NCBI RefSeq assembly: GCF_001518815.1
Contig: NZ_CP013987.1
Span: 1,033,001 to 1,097,000, forward strand
From: Pseudomonas oryzihabitans
GTDB taxonomy: Bacteria; Pseudomonadota; Gammaproteobacteria; Pseudomonadales; Pseudomonadaceae
Length of the DNA stretch: 64,000 nucleotides
Direction of reading: 5' to 3'
Positions within the stretch are counted from its first letter, which is position 1. The number at the start of each line of letters is the position of its first letter. A model generated the notes under the pieces. It worked only from the letters and a program-made list of their open reading frames with translations, was not told the origin of the DNA and ran no database searches. Shown here piece by piece: positions 1 through 9,120 of the stretch. The translations under genes and the position numbers were made by a program.

Positions 1-368
1 CAGAGAAACTGGCCGGTCAGGTTGGTGTTGATCACCGTGTTCCAGTCCTCGAGTGACATGTCGGCGACCGCCGCATCCTTTTGCAGGCCGGAATTGGCGA
101 CCAGGATGTCCAGCCGGCCGAAGGCTTCCAGGGTTTGGTCGAACAGGGCCTGGACCTCGGCCTCGTCGCCGACGTCACCGCCGACGGCGATGGCGCGACC
201 GCCGGCATCCTCGATACGCTTGGCTAATTCCTCGGCCGGCTCGGCGCTGGAATGGTAGTTGATGGCGACGGCGGCACCGGCCTTGGCCAGGGCTTCGGCG
301 ACGGCGGCGCCGATCCCGGAGCTGCCACCGGTGACCAGGGCGACCTGACCGTTTAGGGAAAGCTGCAT
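1..368 (-). CDS. SDR-family oxidoreductase (FabG-like), C-terminus off the left edge
   Basis: The first 122 residues of a short-chain dehydrogenase/reductase are visible. The Rossmann motif TGGSSGIG lies at residues 13-20, followed by the usual acidic turn and a VANSG version of the NNAG structural motif. The catalytic Ser and YxxxK residues would lie beyond position 1, so catalysis cannot be confirmed. The ATG at 366-368 has AGGAG about 7 nt upstream, which fixes the start. Close relatives are annotated as glucose 1-dehydrogenase or 3-oxoacyl-ACP reductase, but the substrate cannot be told from this part. It is transcribed away from the chemoreceptor gene at 460. Confidence 0.85.
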   Translation of the reverse strand, partial: MQLSLNGQVALVTGGSSGIGAAVAEALAKAGAAVAINYHSSAEPAEELAKRIEDAGGRAIAVGGDVGDEAEVQALFDQTLEAFGRLDILVANSGLQKDAAVADMSLEDWNTVINTNLTGQFL

Positions 369-459
369 GTCCAGACTCCTGTGCGGGAAAAGGTGTCTGA
401 CTGCTGACCGTCACGCTTGCCGCTAGGTTCAGCCCGGGAGCGTTGCCGGATGTTCAGGT

Positions 460-2100
460 CTAGGCGGTGCGGAACAGACTCATGCGGCGTTCCAGATCCT
501 CGGCCAGTTCCGCCAGTTGACGGCTGGCCCCGGCGATCTGCTGCGAGCCGCTGGCGGTTTCCAGGGTGGCCGAGTGGATGCGGTTGATGTTCTCGTTGAC
601 CTCTTCGGCCACCGCGGTCTGCTGGGCGGCTGCGGTGGCGATCTGGGCATTCATGGCGTTGACCGAGCCAACGTCGGCCCGAATGGCCGCCAGGGCCGTG
701 ACCGCGCGCTGGGTCAGCTCGGCAGTCTCATGGGCCTGGCTGCGGCTTTCTTCCATCTGCGCGGAGGCGCGGCTGGCTCCTTCCTGCAGGGTGGCGATCA
801 TGCCGCGGATCTCGCGGGTCGACTCCTGGGTGCGGGTCGCCAGGTTACGTACCTCGTCGGCCACCACGGCGAAGCCGCGGCCCTGCTCGCCGGCACGGGC
901 GGCTTCGATGGCGGCATTCAGCGCCAGCAGATTGGTCTGCTCGGCGATGCCGTTGATGACGGCGACGATGTTCTCGATGCTGGCACTGTCGCTGGACACC
1001 TGCTGCACGGTCACGCTGGCCTGCTCCAAGGCCTGCACCAGTTGGCCGATGGCCTGGCCGGAGCTGGCCACCAGCTGGTTGCCGGTGTCCACCTGGGTAC
1101 TGGCATTGCCGGTGGCCTGGGCGGCCTGAGCGGCGTAGCCGGCGACCTCGCCGATGGTGGCGGCCAGTTCGGTGACCGCCGCCGCCATGTGCTGGGCCTG
1201 GTTGGACTGGACATCGGTGTGCCGCTGGTTGGTCTGGGCGGTGTTCTGCAACTGGGCCGCGGCCGCGGCGACCGAAGTGGCGGTGCTGCGTACCTGGACG
1301 ATGGTCTCGCCCAGGTGCGCCGTGGCGCTGCCCAGGGTGCCCATGACGCTGTCCGGGTGACGCGTGGCAGGACGCTCGTCCAGGCGGCCCTCGGCCAGCC
1401 GGCGAATGGCCGCAGCCACGGCGTGGGGCTCGCCGCCCAGGGTCGCACCCATCTGGCGAATGAGCAGAATGGAGACGGTCACGCTCAGCAGCAGGGCGAT
1501 GGCGCAGGTCACCAGCATCAGCCAGCGGAAGCCGCCGGCGATGGTACGAACTTCGCCCAGATGGCCGCTGGCGATGGCTTCCTCGTGATCGATGAGCGCA
1601 TTGATGCGCTTGAGCCACTCGACGTAGGCCGGCGAGACGCGGTCGAGCAGGAACACCCGGGCGCCTTCGAAATCACCGGCCTGACGCAGCTGCAGCAGGC
1701 GATCGGTCAAGGGCAGGGCGATGCCTTCGATCTCCTTGATGGCCGCGAGCAGGCGCTGCTCCTCAGGGGTAGCGCCTTGGCTGGCATAGAGCTGATCCAT
1801 GGGGGCGGCGGACTGGCTATAGAAGGCCTTGAGGCGATCGATGTCGGCCAGGCGGTTGGTCAGGGGGGCGGCGTCGTGGATCAGCACCGTATCGCGGATG
1901 GCGATGGCACGGTCGTGGACGCTGCCGCGGAAGTTGATGGCGTAGCGCTGCTTGACGCTGGCGCCCTGGCTGACGGCGGTCAGGGTGTCGTCGATGACGT
2001 TGACGCGCTGGACGCCGACCAGGGTGATCAGCAGCATCAGCACCAGGATGAGGCCGAAGCCCAGACTCAGGCGAGCGGCTATGGAAAGGGGGGTATGCAT
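460..2100 (-). CDS. Methyl-accepting chemotaxis protein
   Basis: A 546-residue transmembrane chemoreceptor that would pass ligand binding to CheA/CheW and the flagellar motor. A first membrane segment (about residues 8-28) is followed by a roughly 160-residue periplasmic helical domain of the four-helix-bundle type. A second membrane segment then leads into a HAMP linker and a long cytoplasmic coiled coil. The signalling tip is canonical ([20 protein letters not shown] region followed by [12 protein letters not shown]). No C-terminal CheR/CheB-tethering pentapeptide is seen; the protein ends RRMSLFRTA. An in-frame ATG lies 39 nt further upstream, but the ATG at 2098-2100 has TTGAGG in front and gives the normal short N-terminus. 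The ligand is unknown. Confidence 0.92.
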   Translation of the reverse strand: MHTPLSIAARLSLGFGLILVLMLLITLVGVQRVNVIDDTLTAVSQGASVKQRYAINFRGSVHDRAIAIRDTVLIHDAAPLTNRLADIDRLKAFYSQSAAPMDQLYASQGATPEEQRLLAAIKEIEGIALPLTDRLLQLRQAGDFEGARVFLLDRVSPAYVEWLKRINALIDHEEAIASGHLGEVRTIAGGFRWLMLVTCAIALLLSVTVSILLIRQMGATLGGEPHAVAAAIRRLAEGRLDERPATRHPDSVMGTLGSATAHLGETIVQVRSTATSVAAAAAQLQNTAQTNQRHTDVQSNQAQHMAAAVTELAATIGEVAGYAAQAAQATGNASTQVDTGNQLVASSGQAIGQLVQALEQASVTVQQVSSDSASIENIVAVINGIAEQTNLLALNAAIEAARAGEQGRGFAVVADEVRNLATRTQESTREIRGMIATLQEGASRASAQMEESRSQAHETAELTQRAVTALAAIRADVGSVNAMNAQIATAAAQQTAVAEEVNENINRIHSATLETASGSQQIAGASRQLAELAEDLERRMSLFRTA

Positions 2101-2227
2101 GGAAACCTCAAGACTCGATCGGTATGTGATATGGATCACATTTTGCGATTAAGGTTTGCGCGATAAATGTCCCCTGGGCCGAACGGTCGTTCAGGGCGGA
2201 TGAACGACCGTGGCGGTGACGGGCGGC

Positions 2228-3487
2228 TCAGCTGTCGACGCGTGGCTCGTGCAGGCGATCGCGTTTGGCCAGACCCGGGAACAGCTTCATCCAGGCCCCG
2301 GTGATGACCAGGGTGCCGACGCCGCCCAGCACCACGGCGGGCACCGTGCCGAAGTAGTGCGCGGTGACCCCGGACTCGAATTCGCCGAGCTGATTGGAGG
2401 CGCCGATGAACAGGCCATTGACCGCGCTGACCCGGCCGCGCATGGCATCCGGGGTTTCCAGCTGGACGAAAGAGCTGCGGATCACCACGCTGACCATGTC
2501 GGCGGCACCCAGCACCACCAGGGTGCCCAGCGAGAACCACAGCGAGGTGGATAGCCCGAAGGCGATGGTGGCCACGCCGAACAGCGCCACCGAGCCGAAC
2601 ATGACGCGCCCGACGTGGCGATTCAGGCTGACGTAGGCGAGCAGGAAGGACATGCCCAGGGCGCCCACCGCGGGTGCCGAGCGCAACAGGCCGAGGCCCC
2701 AGGGCCCGGTGAGCAGGATGTCGGCGGCGAACACCGGGAGCAGGGCGGTGGCGCCGCCCAGCAGCACGGCGAACAGATCCAGGGAAATGGCGCCGAGCAC
2801 GTCCGGGCGACTCTTGATGAAGCGGATGCCGGCCAGCAGATTGTCCAGGGTTGGCTTTTCCTTCTGGCTGGGCGTCTGCCGTGCCGGCAGGCTCGACACC
2901 AGCAGGATGGCGATGCCATAGAAGAGCACGGCCGGGCCGTAGACCCAGGCGGCGCCCAGGGCATAGAGCAGGCCACCCAAGGCGGGCGCGATGATGGTGG
3001 CGCCCTGCATGGCCGAAGCCGCCGCGGCGATGGCGCGGGGAAAGATCGCCGGTGGCACGATGTTGGGCAGCAGCGCCTGGGTGGTCGGCTGCTCGAAGGC
3101 ACGGGCGGTGCCCAGGCAGAAGGCCAGGATGAAGATCAGTTCGCGGGTCACCGCCTGGTTCAGGCTGCCCACCAGCAGCACCAGGGCGATCAGCCCCTGG
3201 CCGGTCTGGCAGAGGGCCGCGACCCGGCGGCGATCGTAGCGATCGGCGACATGGCCGGTGTGCAGCATGAACAGCACCCGCGGCAGGAACTCCACCAGGC
3301 CCACCAGCCCCAGGTCGAGTACGTTGCCGGTGAGGGAATAGAGGTGCCAGCCGATGGCCACGGTCAGCATCTGGAAGCTGCCAGCAGTACAGACGCGGGC
3401 GAACCAGAAGGCGACGAAGGGACGATGGTGACGCAGCTGCAGGGTATCGCCGGACATGACTGGGGCTCGCGGGGGCAGAGGCGGCAT
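2228..3487 (-). CDS. MFS transporter, EntS-like (MFS_3) family
   Basis: A 419-residue major facilitator with about 12 hydrophobic segments. The loop between segments 2 and 3 carries the MFS signature (GHVADRYDRRR). The overall pattern resembles the EntS/YbdA-type efflux group, often annotated as enterobactin or multidrug exporters; no siderophore genes lie nearby, so the substrate is open. The first ATG has AGGTGG six bases upstream. A second ATG ten codons in (3455-3457) aligns with a more typical N-terminus but lacks a clear ribosome binding site. It stands alone, upstream of nothing co-directional within 100 bp. Confidence 0.85.
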   Translation of the reverse strand: MPPLPPRAPVMSGDTLQLRHHRPFVAFWFARVCTAGSFQMLTVAIGWHLYSLTGNVLDLGLVGLVEFLPRVLFMLHTGHVADRYDRRRVAALCQTGQGLIALVLLVGSLNQAVTRELIFILAFCLGTARAFEQPTTQALLPNIVPPAIFPRAIAAAASAMQGATIIAPALGGLLYALGAAWVYGPAVLFYGIAILLVSSLPARQTPSQKEKPTLDNLLAGIRFIKSRPDVLGAISLDLFAVLLGGATALLPVFAADILLTGPWGLGLLRSAPAVGALGMSFLLAYVSLNRHVGRVMFGSVALFGVATIAFGLSTSLWFSLGTLVVLGAADMVSVVIRSSFVQLETPDAMRGRVSAVNGLFIGASNQLGEFESGVTAHYFGTVPAVVLGGVGTLVITGAWMKLFPGLAKRDRLHEPRVDS

Positions 3488-3940
3488 CTTAAGCCACCTG
3501 GAGACTAATCGTCAGACAACCTAGTGGGGTGGTTCAGGCGTTCGTGAAAAAATGGGCCAGCGATTTTCTGCGGTTCGATGCTCCGCTGGCGGGGCCAGGC
3601 GCCGCGGCGGCTCATGGCAGGGCTATGGTGAGGAGTGGCAATGCCGCCGCTGCGGCCGAAAAAGCCCCGCCGCAATGACGCGGTCGACGGCTGAAACAGC
3701 GCACCTGGGGTGCGACAGCCTGCCCAGTGCGACATCGAACCGCGTAAGCAAATGTATCCAAGAGGTCTACTCTAAAGCCTGACGTTGATCCACGTCAGTT
3801 TCCGGGCACGCCTGATCGGCTAGCCGCGCCACCTTTTTAGCGTCCCGCTAGAACCGCTGGCGATGCCTGGGGCTCGAACCTCGGTCAGCGTCATCTCGAC
3901 CGGCTGCCCTCGACAGCCGGCGTGCCTGAGAGGAATAGCT
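3488..3940. other. Intergenic region upstream of cioAB
   Basis: About 450 bases lie between the divergent MFS gene and cioA. No convincing coding sequence is seen; the short open frames here lack ribosome binding sites and family resemblance. The region holds the Anr-like box listed separately and a possible -10 element (TACTCT at 3768-3773) placing transcription about 160 bases before cioA. Confidence 0.5.
3785..3798 (+). promoter_or_regulatory. Possible Anr/FNR box upstream of cioAB
   Basis: TTGAT-CCAC-GTCAG matches the Anr/FNR consensus TTGAT-N4-ATCAA at eight of ten positions. It lies just downstream of a weak -10-like TACTCT (3768-3773), a position that would fit repression. In P. aeruginosa the cio operon is known to be repressed by Anr at low oxygen. 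The match is imperfect, so this is a candidate only. Confidence 0.4.
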
Positions 3941-5386
3941 ATGTTCGGCCTCGAAGCCCTGGATCTCGCCCGGATCCAGTTCGCCTTCACCGTGTCCTTC
4001 CACATCGTCTTCCCGGCGCTGTCCATCGGTACCGCGAGCTTTCTCGCCGTGCTCGAAGGGCTCTGGCTGAAGACCGACAACCACGTCTACAAGGATCTGT
4101 ATCACTTCTGGCTGAAGATCTTCGCGATCTTCTTCGGCATGGGCGTGGTGTCCGGTCTGGTGATGGCCTATGAGTTCGGCACCAACTGGAGCGGTTTCGC
4201 CGACTATGCCGGCGCCGTGACCGGTCCGCTGCTGACCTACGAGGTGCTCACCGCCTTCTTCATCGAGGCCGGCTTCCTTGGCGTCATGCTGTTCGGCTGG
4301 AATCGCGTGGGCCGCGGCCTGCACTTCTTCTCGACGGTGATGGTGGCCATCGGCACCCTGATGTCGACCTTCTGGATCCTGTCGTCCAACAGCTGGATGC
4401 ACACCCCGAGCGGCTACGAGATCGTCGACGGGCGCATCGTCCCGGTGGACTGGCTGGCGGTGATCTTCAACCCGTCGTTCCCCTTCCGCTGGGCGCACAT
4501 GACCATCGCCGCCTACCTGTCGGTGGCCTTCCTGGTCGGCGCCTCGGCGGCCTGGCACCTGCTGCGCGGCAACGACAACCCGGCCGTGCGCAAGATGTTT
4601 TCCATGGCCATGTGGATGGCCCTGCTGGTGGCGCCAATCCAGGCCTTCGTCGGCGACGCCCATGGCCTCAACACCCTGGAGCACCAGCCGGCCAAGATCG
4701 CCGCGATGGAAGGCCACTGGGAGAATCCCCCCGGCGAGGCGACCCCGCTGATCCTGTTCGGCTGGCCGGACATGGAGCGCGAGGAAACCCGCTTCAAGCT
4801 GGAGATCCCGGTACTGGGCAGCCTGATCCTCAAGCACAGCCTCACCGAGCCGATCCCGGCGCTCAAGGACTTCCCCAAGGAAGACCGGCCGCCGGCCTAT
4901 GTGGTGTTCTGGTCGTTTCGCATCATGGTCGCCCTGGGCATGCTGATGATCGCCGCTGGTCTGTGGAGCGCCTGGCTGCGCTGGCGCGGCAAGCTGTTCG
5001 AGACTCGCGGCTTCCTGCGCCTGGTCACCTGCATGGGCCCGGTGGGCCTCATCGCCCTGCTGGCCGGCTGGTTCACCACCGAGGTGGGCCGCCAGCCGTG
5101 GATCGTCTACGGCCTGTTGCGCACCAAGGACGGGGTGTCCAACCACAGCGTCACCCAGCTGAGCATCACCCTGGTGGCCTTCGTGGTGGTCTACTTCGCC
5201 GTGTTCGGCATCGGCACCCTCTATGCCCTGCGCATGATCGGCAAGGGTCCGCACACCGGTGAAGGCGACCTGCCCACCTCCGGCGGCCCGGGCACCGATC
5301 GTCATCCCAAGCGTCCGCTGTCCGGTGCCGATGGCGGCCTGGAAGAAGAAAACCCCACCGACCAGCTGACCGGAGACCGCACATGA
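3941..5386 (+). CDS. cioA: Cyanide-insensitive bd-type quinol oxidase subunit I
   Basis: Subunit I (481 residues) of a cytochrome bd-type ubiquinol oxidase in the inner membrane, which reduces oxygen to water without pumping protons. The N-terminal heme-ligand His (about residue 21, in FHIVFP) is present, as is the conserved GRQPWIVYGLLRT block near the C-terminus. The quinol-binding loop is short, as in the CioA branch rather than E. coli CydA. Nine or so membrane segments are evident. The ATG at 3941 has AGAGGAA upstream and gives the family N-terminus (MFGLEALDLARIQF); an in-frame ATG at 3863 would add a non-homologous extension. The stop overlaps the start of cioB by four bases. Confidence 0.95.
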   Translation: MFGLEALDLARIQFAFTVSFHIVFPALSIGTASFLAVLEGLWLKTDNHVYKDLYHFWLKIFAIFFGMGVVSGLVMAYEFGTNWSGFADYAGAVTGPLLTYEVLTAFFIEAGFLGVMLFGWNRVGRGLHFFSTVMVAIGTLMSTFWILSSNSWMHTPSGYEIVDGRIVPVDWLAVIFNPSFPFRWAHMTIAAYLSVAFLVGASAAWHLLRGNDNPAVRKMFSMAMWMALLVAPIQAFVGDAHGLNTLEHQPAKIAAMEGHWENPPGEATPLILFGWPDMEREETRFKLEIPVLGSLILKHSLTEPIPALKDFPKEDRPPAYVVFWSFRIMVALGMLMIAAGLWSAWLRWRGKLFETRGFLRLVTCMGPVGLIALLAGWFTTEVGRQPWIVYGLLRTKDGVSNHSVTQLSITLVAFVVVYFAVFGIGTLYALRMIGKGPHTGEGDLPTSGGPGTDRHPKRPLSGADGGLEEENPTDQLTGDRT

Positions 5387-6405
5387 ACGGCATCCCTGGC
5401 ATCGACCTCCCGCTGATCTGGGCGATCATCATCATCTTCGGCCTCATGATGTACGTGGTCATGGATGGCTTCGACCTGGGCATCGGCATCCTCTTTCCCT
5501 TCGTCAAGGGCAAGGAAGACCGCGACGTCATGATGAACACCGTGGCGCCCATCTGGGACGGCAACGAGACCTGGCTGGTGCTGGGCGGGGCGGGGCTCTA
5601 TGGCGCCTTCCCGCTGGCCTACTCGGTGATCCTGCCGGCGCTGTACCTGCCGCTGATCTTCATGTTGATCGGCCTGATCTTCCGCGGCGTGGCCTTCGAG
5701 TTCCGCTTCAAGGTCCAGGAAGGCAAGGAAGCCCTATGGGACAAGTCCTTCATCTTCGGCTCGCTGCTGGCCAGCTTCTGCCAGGGCGTGGCCCTGGGTG
5801 CCTTCATCGAAGGCTTCCCGGTGGAGAATCGCCAGTACGTCGGCGGGCCGCTGGATTGGCTGACGCCCTTCTCGATGTTCTGCGGCCTGGGCGTGATCGT
5901 CGCCTATGCTCTCCTGGGCAGCACCTGGCTGATCATGAAGACCGAAGGCCCGCTGCAGGCCACCATGCGCCGCCTGACCAAGCCATTGCTGTTCCTGCTG
6001 CTGGCCTTCACCGCGGTGGTGAGCATCTGGACGCCGCTGAGCCAGGCGGCCATCTCCGCCCGCTGGTTCAGCATGCCCAACCTGATCTGGTTCCTGCCGG
6101 TGCCGATCCTGGTGGGCGTGGTGACCCTGGCCCTGCTGCGCGCCATCCTGCGCGAGGACTCGCACCATGCGCCCTTCCTGCTCACCCTGGCGCTGATCTT
6201 TCTCGGCTACAGTGGCCTGGGCATCAGCCTCTGGCCGAACATCATCCCGCCGGCAGTTTCCATTTGGGAGGCGTCGTCGCCGCCGCAGAGCCAGCTGTTC
6301 CTGCTCATCGGCACCCTGTTCATCATTCCCATTACCCTGATGTACACCTTCTGGGGCTACTACGTGTTCCGTGGCAAGGTCCGGACGGGGGAGGGCTATC
6401 ACTGA
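5383..6405 (+). CDS. cioB: Cyanide-insensitive bd-type quinol oxidase subunit II
   Basis: Subunit II (340 residues), a membrane protein with about eight helices that pairs with CioA to form the oxidase. The N-terminal YVVMDGFDLGIG and NGNETWLVLGG-type block (here DGNETWLVLGGAG) are diagnostic of the CydB/CioB family. The start lies in an ATGA overlap with cioA, and the stop forms TGATG with the next small gene, so the three genes are very probably translationally coupled in one operon. Confidence 0.95.
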   Translation: MNGIPGIDLPLIWAIIIIFGLMMYVVMDGFDLGIGILFPFVKGKEDRDVMMNTVAPIWDGNETWLVLGGAGLYGAFPLAYSVILPALYLPLIFMLIGLIFRGVAFEFRFKVQEGKEALWDKSFIFGSLLASFCQGVALGAFIEGFPVENRQYVGGPLDWLTPFSMFCGLGVIVAYALLGSTWLIMKTEGPLQATMRRLTKPLLFLLLAFTAVVSIWTPLSQAAISARWFSMPNLIWFLPVPILVGVVTLALLRAILREDSHHAPFLLTLALIFLGYSGLGISLWPNIIPPAVSIWEASSPPQSQLFLLIGTLFIIPITLMYTFWGYYVFRGKVRTGEGYH

Positions 6406-6566
6406 TGGTCGGCCGCTCGCGCGTACCCAACCCCGCCGATAACAAGCCGCTCTGGCAGCGGCTGGCCTGGATGGCCGGCATCTGGGCCTGCAGCCTGGTA
6501 GCGCTCGGTGTGGTGGCCTGGGTGTTGAGATTGGTGCTGACGGCGGCGGGGCTCAAGTCGCATTGA
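6405..6566 (+). CDS. DUF2474 small membrane protein of the cio operon
   Basis: A 53-residue protein starting in a TGATG overlap with cioB. It has a short polar N-terminus (PLWQRLAWMAGIWACS) and a single hydrophobic helix, as in DUF2474 proteins encoded after cioAB/cydAB. By analogy with CydX it probably packs against the oxidase and aids assembly or heme stability. This role is inferred from position and shape; no catalytic residues are expected. Confidence 0.8.
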   Translation: MVGRSRVPNPADNKPLWQRLAWMAGIWACSLVALGVVAWVLRLVLTAAGLKSH

Positions 6567-6580
6567 CCCTTCCATGTGTC

Positions 6581-6608
6581 GGTGGATGAGGCTGCGCCGT
6601 CATCCACC
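6581..6608. repeat. Palindromic intergenic repeat (GGTGGATGA type)
   Basis: A perfect nine-base inverted repeat, GGTGGATGA / TCATCCACC, with a ten-base loop and CCTACG next to it. It follows the cio operon by 15 bases and has no U-tract. This type of element is dispersed in pseudomonad intergenic regions; it may serve as a transcript 3' end. Confidence 0.5.
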
Positions 6609-6659
6609 CTACGCAGGGGTTTGTCCTTGCGTAGGAAACTTATCCTGCACACCGGATTA

Positions 6660-6687
6660 CCCCCTCTCCCGCTTGCGGGGGAGGGGG
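6660..6687. repeat. GC-rich palindromic repeat (CCCTCTCCC type)
   Basis: CCCCCTCTCCCGC and its near-complement CGGGGGAGGGGG flank a short loop. A related element (CCCTCTCCC-tcc-GGGAGAGGG) sits at 47186-47206, so this is a dispersed intergenic palindrome rather than a gene-specific site. The rest of the 6567-6853 gap holds nothing recognisable. Confidence 0.5.
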
Positions 6688-6853
6688 CTGTCTAGCGTCA
6701 AGGTATCATCCGCCGTACAAGGACCCTCCCTCGCAGGGAATCTGCTGGTTCCGCGAATCAACTCACTCCCCAAACCTACAACTTTTCCCAGTTATCCCCC
6801 TGCCACCCGCCCGCTAGCCTGACCCCGTTCCCATCCAGACGAGGAAGGCATCC

Positions 6854-7747
6854 ATGCAGGTTCGAGAAGGCTACGCCGATTTCCAAGGCCACCAGACCTG
6901 GTACCGGGTCACCGGCGACCTGGCCAGCGGGCGGCTGCCGCTGGTAGTGGCTCATGGCGGTCCCGGCTGCACCCATGACTATGTCGACAGCTTCAAGGAT
7001 CTGGCCGAGCACGGCTGGCCTGTGGTGCATTACGACCAATTGGGCAATGGCCGTTCCACCCACCTGCGCGGCATCGATCCGGGGTTCTGGACAGTGGCGT
7101 TGTTTCTTGACGAATTGAACAACCTGCTGCGCCACCTGGGTATCGCTGAGTACGTGCTGCTTGGCCAGTCCTGGGGCGGGATGCTGGCTGCCGAGCATGG
7201 GGTGCGCCAGCCGCCGGGGTTGAAAGGACTGATCATCGCCAATTCACCGGCTTCCATGGCGCTCTGGCGCGCGGCGGCGGCTGGACTGCGGGCCGAGTTG
7301 CCAGCCGAGGTGCAGGCCACCCTGGAGCGCCACGAGGCGGCCGGTACCACCGCCTCACCGGAGTACCGCGCCGCCAGCGAGGTCTTCTATGCCCGCCACG
7401 TCTGCCGGGTACAGCCCCTGCCGGCCGAGGTGGCGCGTACCTTCGCCGCCATCGACGCCGACCCCACCGTCTATCACGCCATGAATGGCCCGACCGAATT
7501 CCATGTGATCGGCAGTCTCAGGGACTGGAGCGTGACCGAGCGGCTGGAGCGGATCCGGGTGCCGACCTTGCTGATCTCCGGCCGCCATGACGAGGCGACG
7601 CCGGCCTGCGTGGAGCCCTTCGAGCGGCTCATACCGGACGTGCGCTGGCGTATTTTCGAAGACTCCAGCCACATGCCCCATGTGGAAGAGCGCGAGGTCT
7701 GCATGGCCCTGGTGGCGGACTTTCTCGCCGAGGTGGAGCGCGGCTAG
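6854..7747 (+). CDS. Proline iminopeptidase-family alpha/beta hydrolase
   Basis: A 297-residue alpha/beta-hydrolase of peptidase family S33, which removes N-terminal proline or hydrolyses amino-acid amides. The oxyanion region [10 protein letters not shown] is near residue 36, the nucleophile elbow GQSWGG near residue 105, the catalytic Asp in SGRHDEA, and the His in DSSHMPH close to the C-terminus. It is probably cytoplasmic; no signal peptide is seen. GAGGAAGG precedes the ATG at a good distance. The last four bases overlap the convergent end of the DUF3482 gene. Family membership is firm; the exact substrate is not. Confidence 0.85.
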   Translation: MQVREGYADFQGHQTWYRVTGDLASGRLPLVVAHGGPGCTHDYVDSFKDLAEHGWPVVHYDQLGNGRSTHLRGIDPGFWTVALFLDELNNLLRHLGIAEYVLLGQSWGGMLAAEHGVRQPPGLKGLIIANSPASMALWRAAAAGLRAELPAEVQATLERHEAAGTTASPEYRAASEVFYARHVCRVQPLPAEVARTFAAIDADPTVYHAMNGPTEFHVIGSLRDWSVTERLERIRVPTLLISGRHDEATPACVEPFERLIPDVRWRIFEDSSHMPHVEEREVCMALVADFLAEVERG

Positions 7748-9120
7748 GCGTCCGCGTCCAGGGCCGCGGCGATCTCGTCGATACGGGTCTGGCGGTCGTC
7801 GGCCTGCAGGCGCGGACGCGGATTGAGCGCCGACCATTCCGGATGGGCCCGCGCCACCTGCACGGCGGCGGGCAGCTTGCCCTCGCGCCAGCGCTGCTCG
7901 TCAGGCGCGGCCACTTCGATCGCGCCCTGGGCGGCGTGACCGCGGATTTCCAGCGCCGCCAGCAGCTGACGCTGCCGTAGCGCCAGCAGGCGCAGCACGG
8001 CATCGTCGATGGACAGCTCCCGCCCGCCGCGCAACTTGCCGAACAGCCGCCGGCCGTAGTGGCCGCCGGTCTGCGCCAGGCCACCGGCCAGGGCACCCAG
8101 CACCGTGGCGGCGCCCAGGGTCAGGCCACCGGCGAGCAGGTCGAGCCCGACCCCTGCCGCGGCGCCGGCCGCCACGCCGCCGCCCAGGCGAATGCCCAGC
8201 AGGCGCAGGGTCTCCGGATTGAACAGGTCATCGCCCCAGCGCCCGTCCAGCAGCGGCAGGTCGCTGGCATGGGCATCACCCGGGCGAAAGCCGAACAACC
8301 GCAAGAGTTCTTCCACGCAGCGTTGTTCGCGGCTACGCAGGGCATCGCGCAACTCGGCGGTCGCGGTGCTCACCTCGGCTTCGCCGGGCGCCACGCTGCG
8401 CCGCGCGGCGGCGGCGTCCACCAGCAGTTCGGCGATCAGGCGCACGCCCTGCTGATGGCGGCGCCGGGCCTGTTCGGCATGGTCGGCGATCAGCCGTTGC
8501 AGCGCTGGGCGGCCGCTTTCCAGCAGGGTCGCCAGGCTTTCGTAGAGACGGGCCTCGCCGTCCGCCGGCGGCGCGACGCTGTCGAAGCGCACCAGGGCAT
8601 GCAGCCCGAGGCGGGCCAGGGTCGCGCGCCAGTCGTCGGCGCGGTGGCCCTCGGCGGCGACGAAATTGAGTACCGGCACCAGCGGTCGACCGCAGCCAGC
8701 CAGCACCGCCAGTTCGTCGCGGTATTTGGCCAGCACCGGCTCGCGGGCGTCGATCACATAGAGACCGGCATCGGAGGCGCGCAACTGGCGGATCACCTTG
8801 GCTTCCTGTTCGAAACGCTGGCGAGCTTCCACGCTGTCGAGAAAGCGCTCGAGCAGGGTGGCGGCGTCCAGGCGTTCGCCGGGGCGCTCCAGTTGCTCCA
8901 GGTAGTCGCGCAGGGCGATGGCGTCTTCCAGGCCGGGCGTGTCGTAGAGCTCCAGCAGGGCCTCGCCATCCACCGACAGCCGCGCGCCCTCGACGTGACG
9001 GGTGGTGCTGGGGCGATGGGAGACCTCGCCGAAGTCGACGTCGCGGGTCAGGGTGCGCAGTAGCGAGGTCTTGCCGACATTGGTGTGGCCAACCAGCGCC
9101 AGGCGCAGGGGGCCGCTCAT
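7744..9120 (-). CDS. DUF3482-domain GTPase
   Basis: A 458-residue P-loop GTPase of the Era/TrmE superfamily with a C-terminal DUF3482 region. The P-loop GHTNVGKTS is at residues 11-19 and the G3 motif appears as DTPG near residue 61. The usual NKxD base-specificity motif is not obvious (VPVLNFVA occupies its place). A Gly/Ala-rich hydrophobic stretch near residues 320-360 suggests membrane association. It overlaps the DUF2868 gene by four bases, the conserved partner in other pseudomonads, where the pair sits beside folA as it does here. The function is not established. Confidence 0.85.
   Translation of the reverse strand: MSGPLRLALVGHTNVGKTSLLRTLTRDVDFGEVSHRPSTTRHVEGARLSVDGEALLELYDTPGLEDAIALRDYLEQLERPGERLDAATLLERFLDSVEARQRFEQEAKVIRQLRASDAGLYVIDAREPVLAKYRDELAVLAGCGRPLVPVLNFVAAEGHRADDWRATLARLGLHALVRFDSVAPPADGEARLYESLATLLESGRPALQRLIADHAEQARRRHQQGVRLIAELLVDAAAARRSVAPGEAEVSTATAELRDALRSREQRCVEELLRLFGFRPGDAHASDLPLLDGRWGDDLFNPETLRLLGIRLGGGVAAGAAAGVGLDLLAGGLTLGAATVLGALAGGLAQTGGHYGRRLFGKLRGGRELSIDDAVLRLLALRQRQLLAALEIRGHAAQGAIEVAAPDEQRWREGKLPAAVQVARAHPEWSALNPRPRLQADDRQTRIDEIAAALDADA

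Noticed and set aside
517-2166. Long plus-strand frame opposite the chemoreceptor gene
   Set aside because: Gly/Ala/Asp-rich shadow with no family resemblance; the chemoreceptor signature on the other strand is unambiguous.
3848-5305. Long minus-strand open frame opposite cioA
   Set aside because: It is a shadow of the high-GC coding strand; its composition (His/Gly/Gln-rich without motifs) fits no family, while cioA is certain. The same reasoning removes most long antisense frames in the window.
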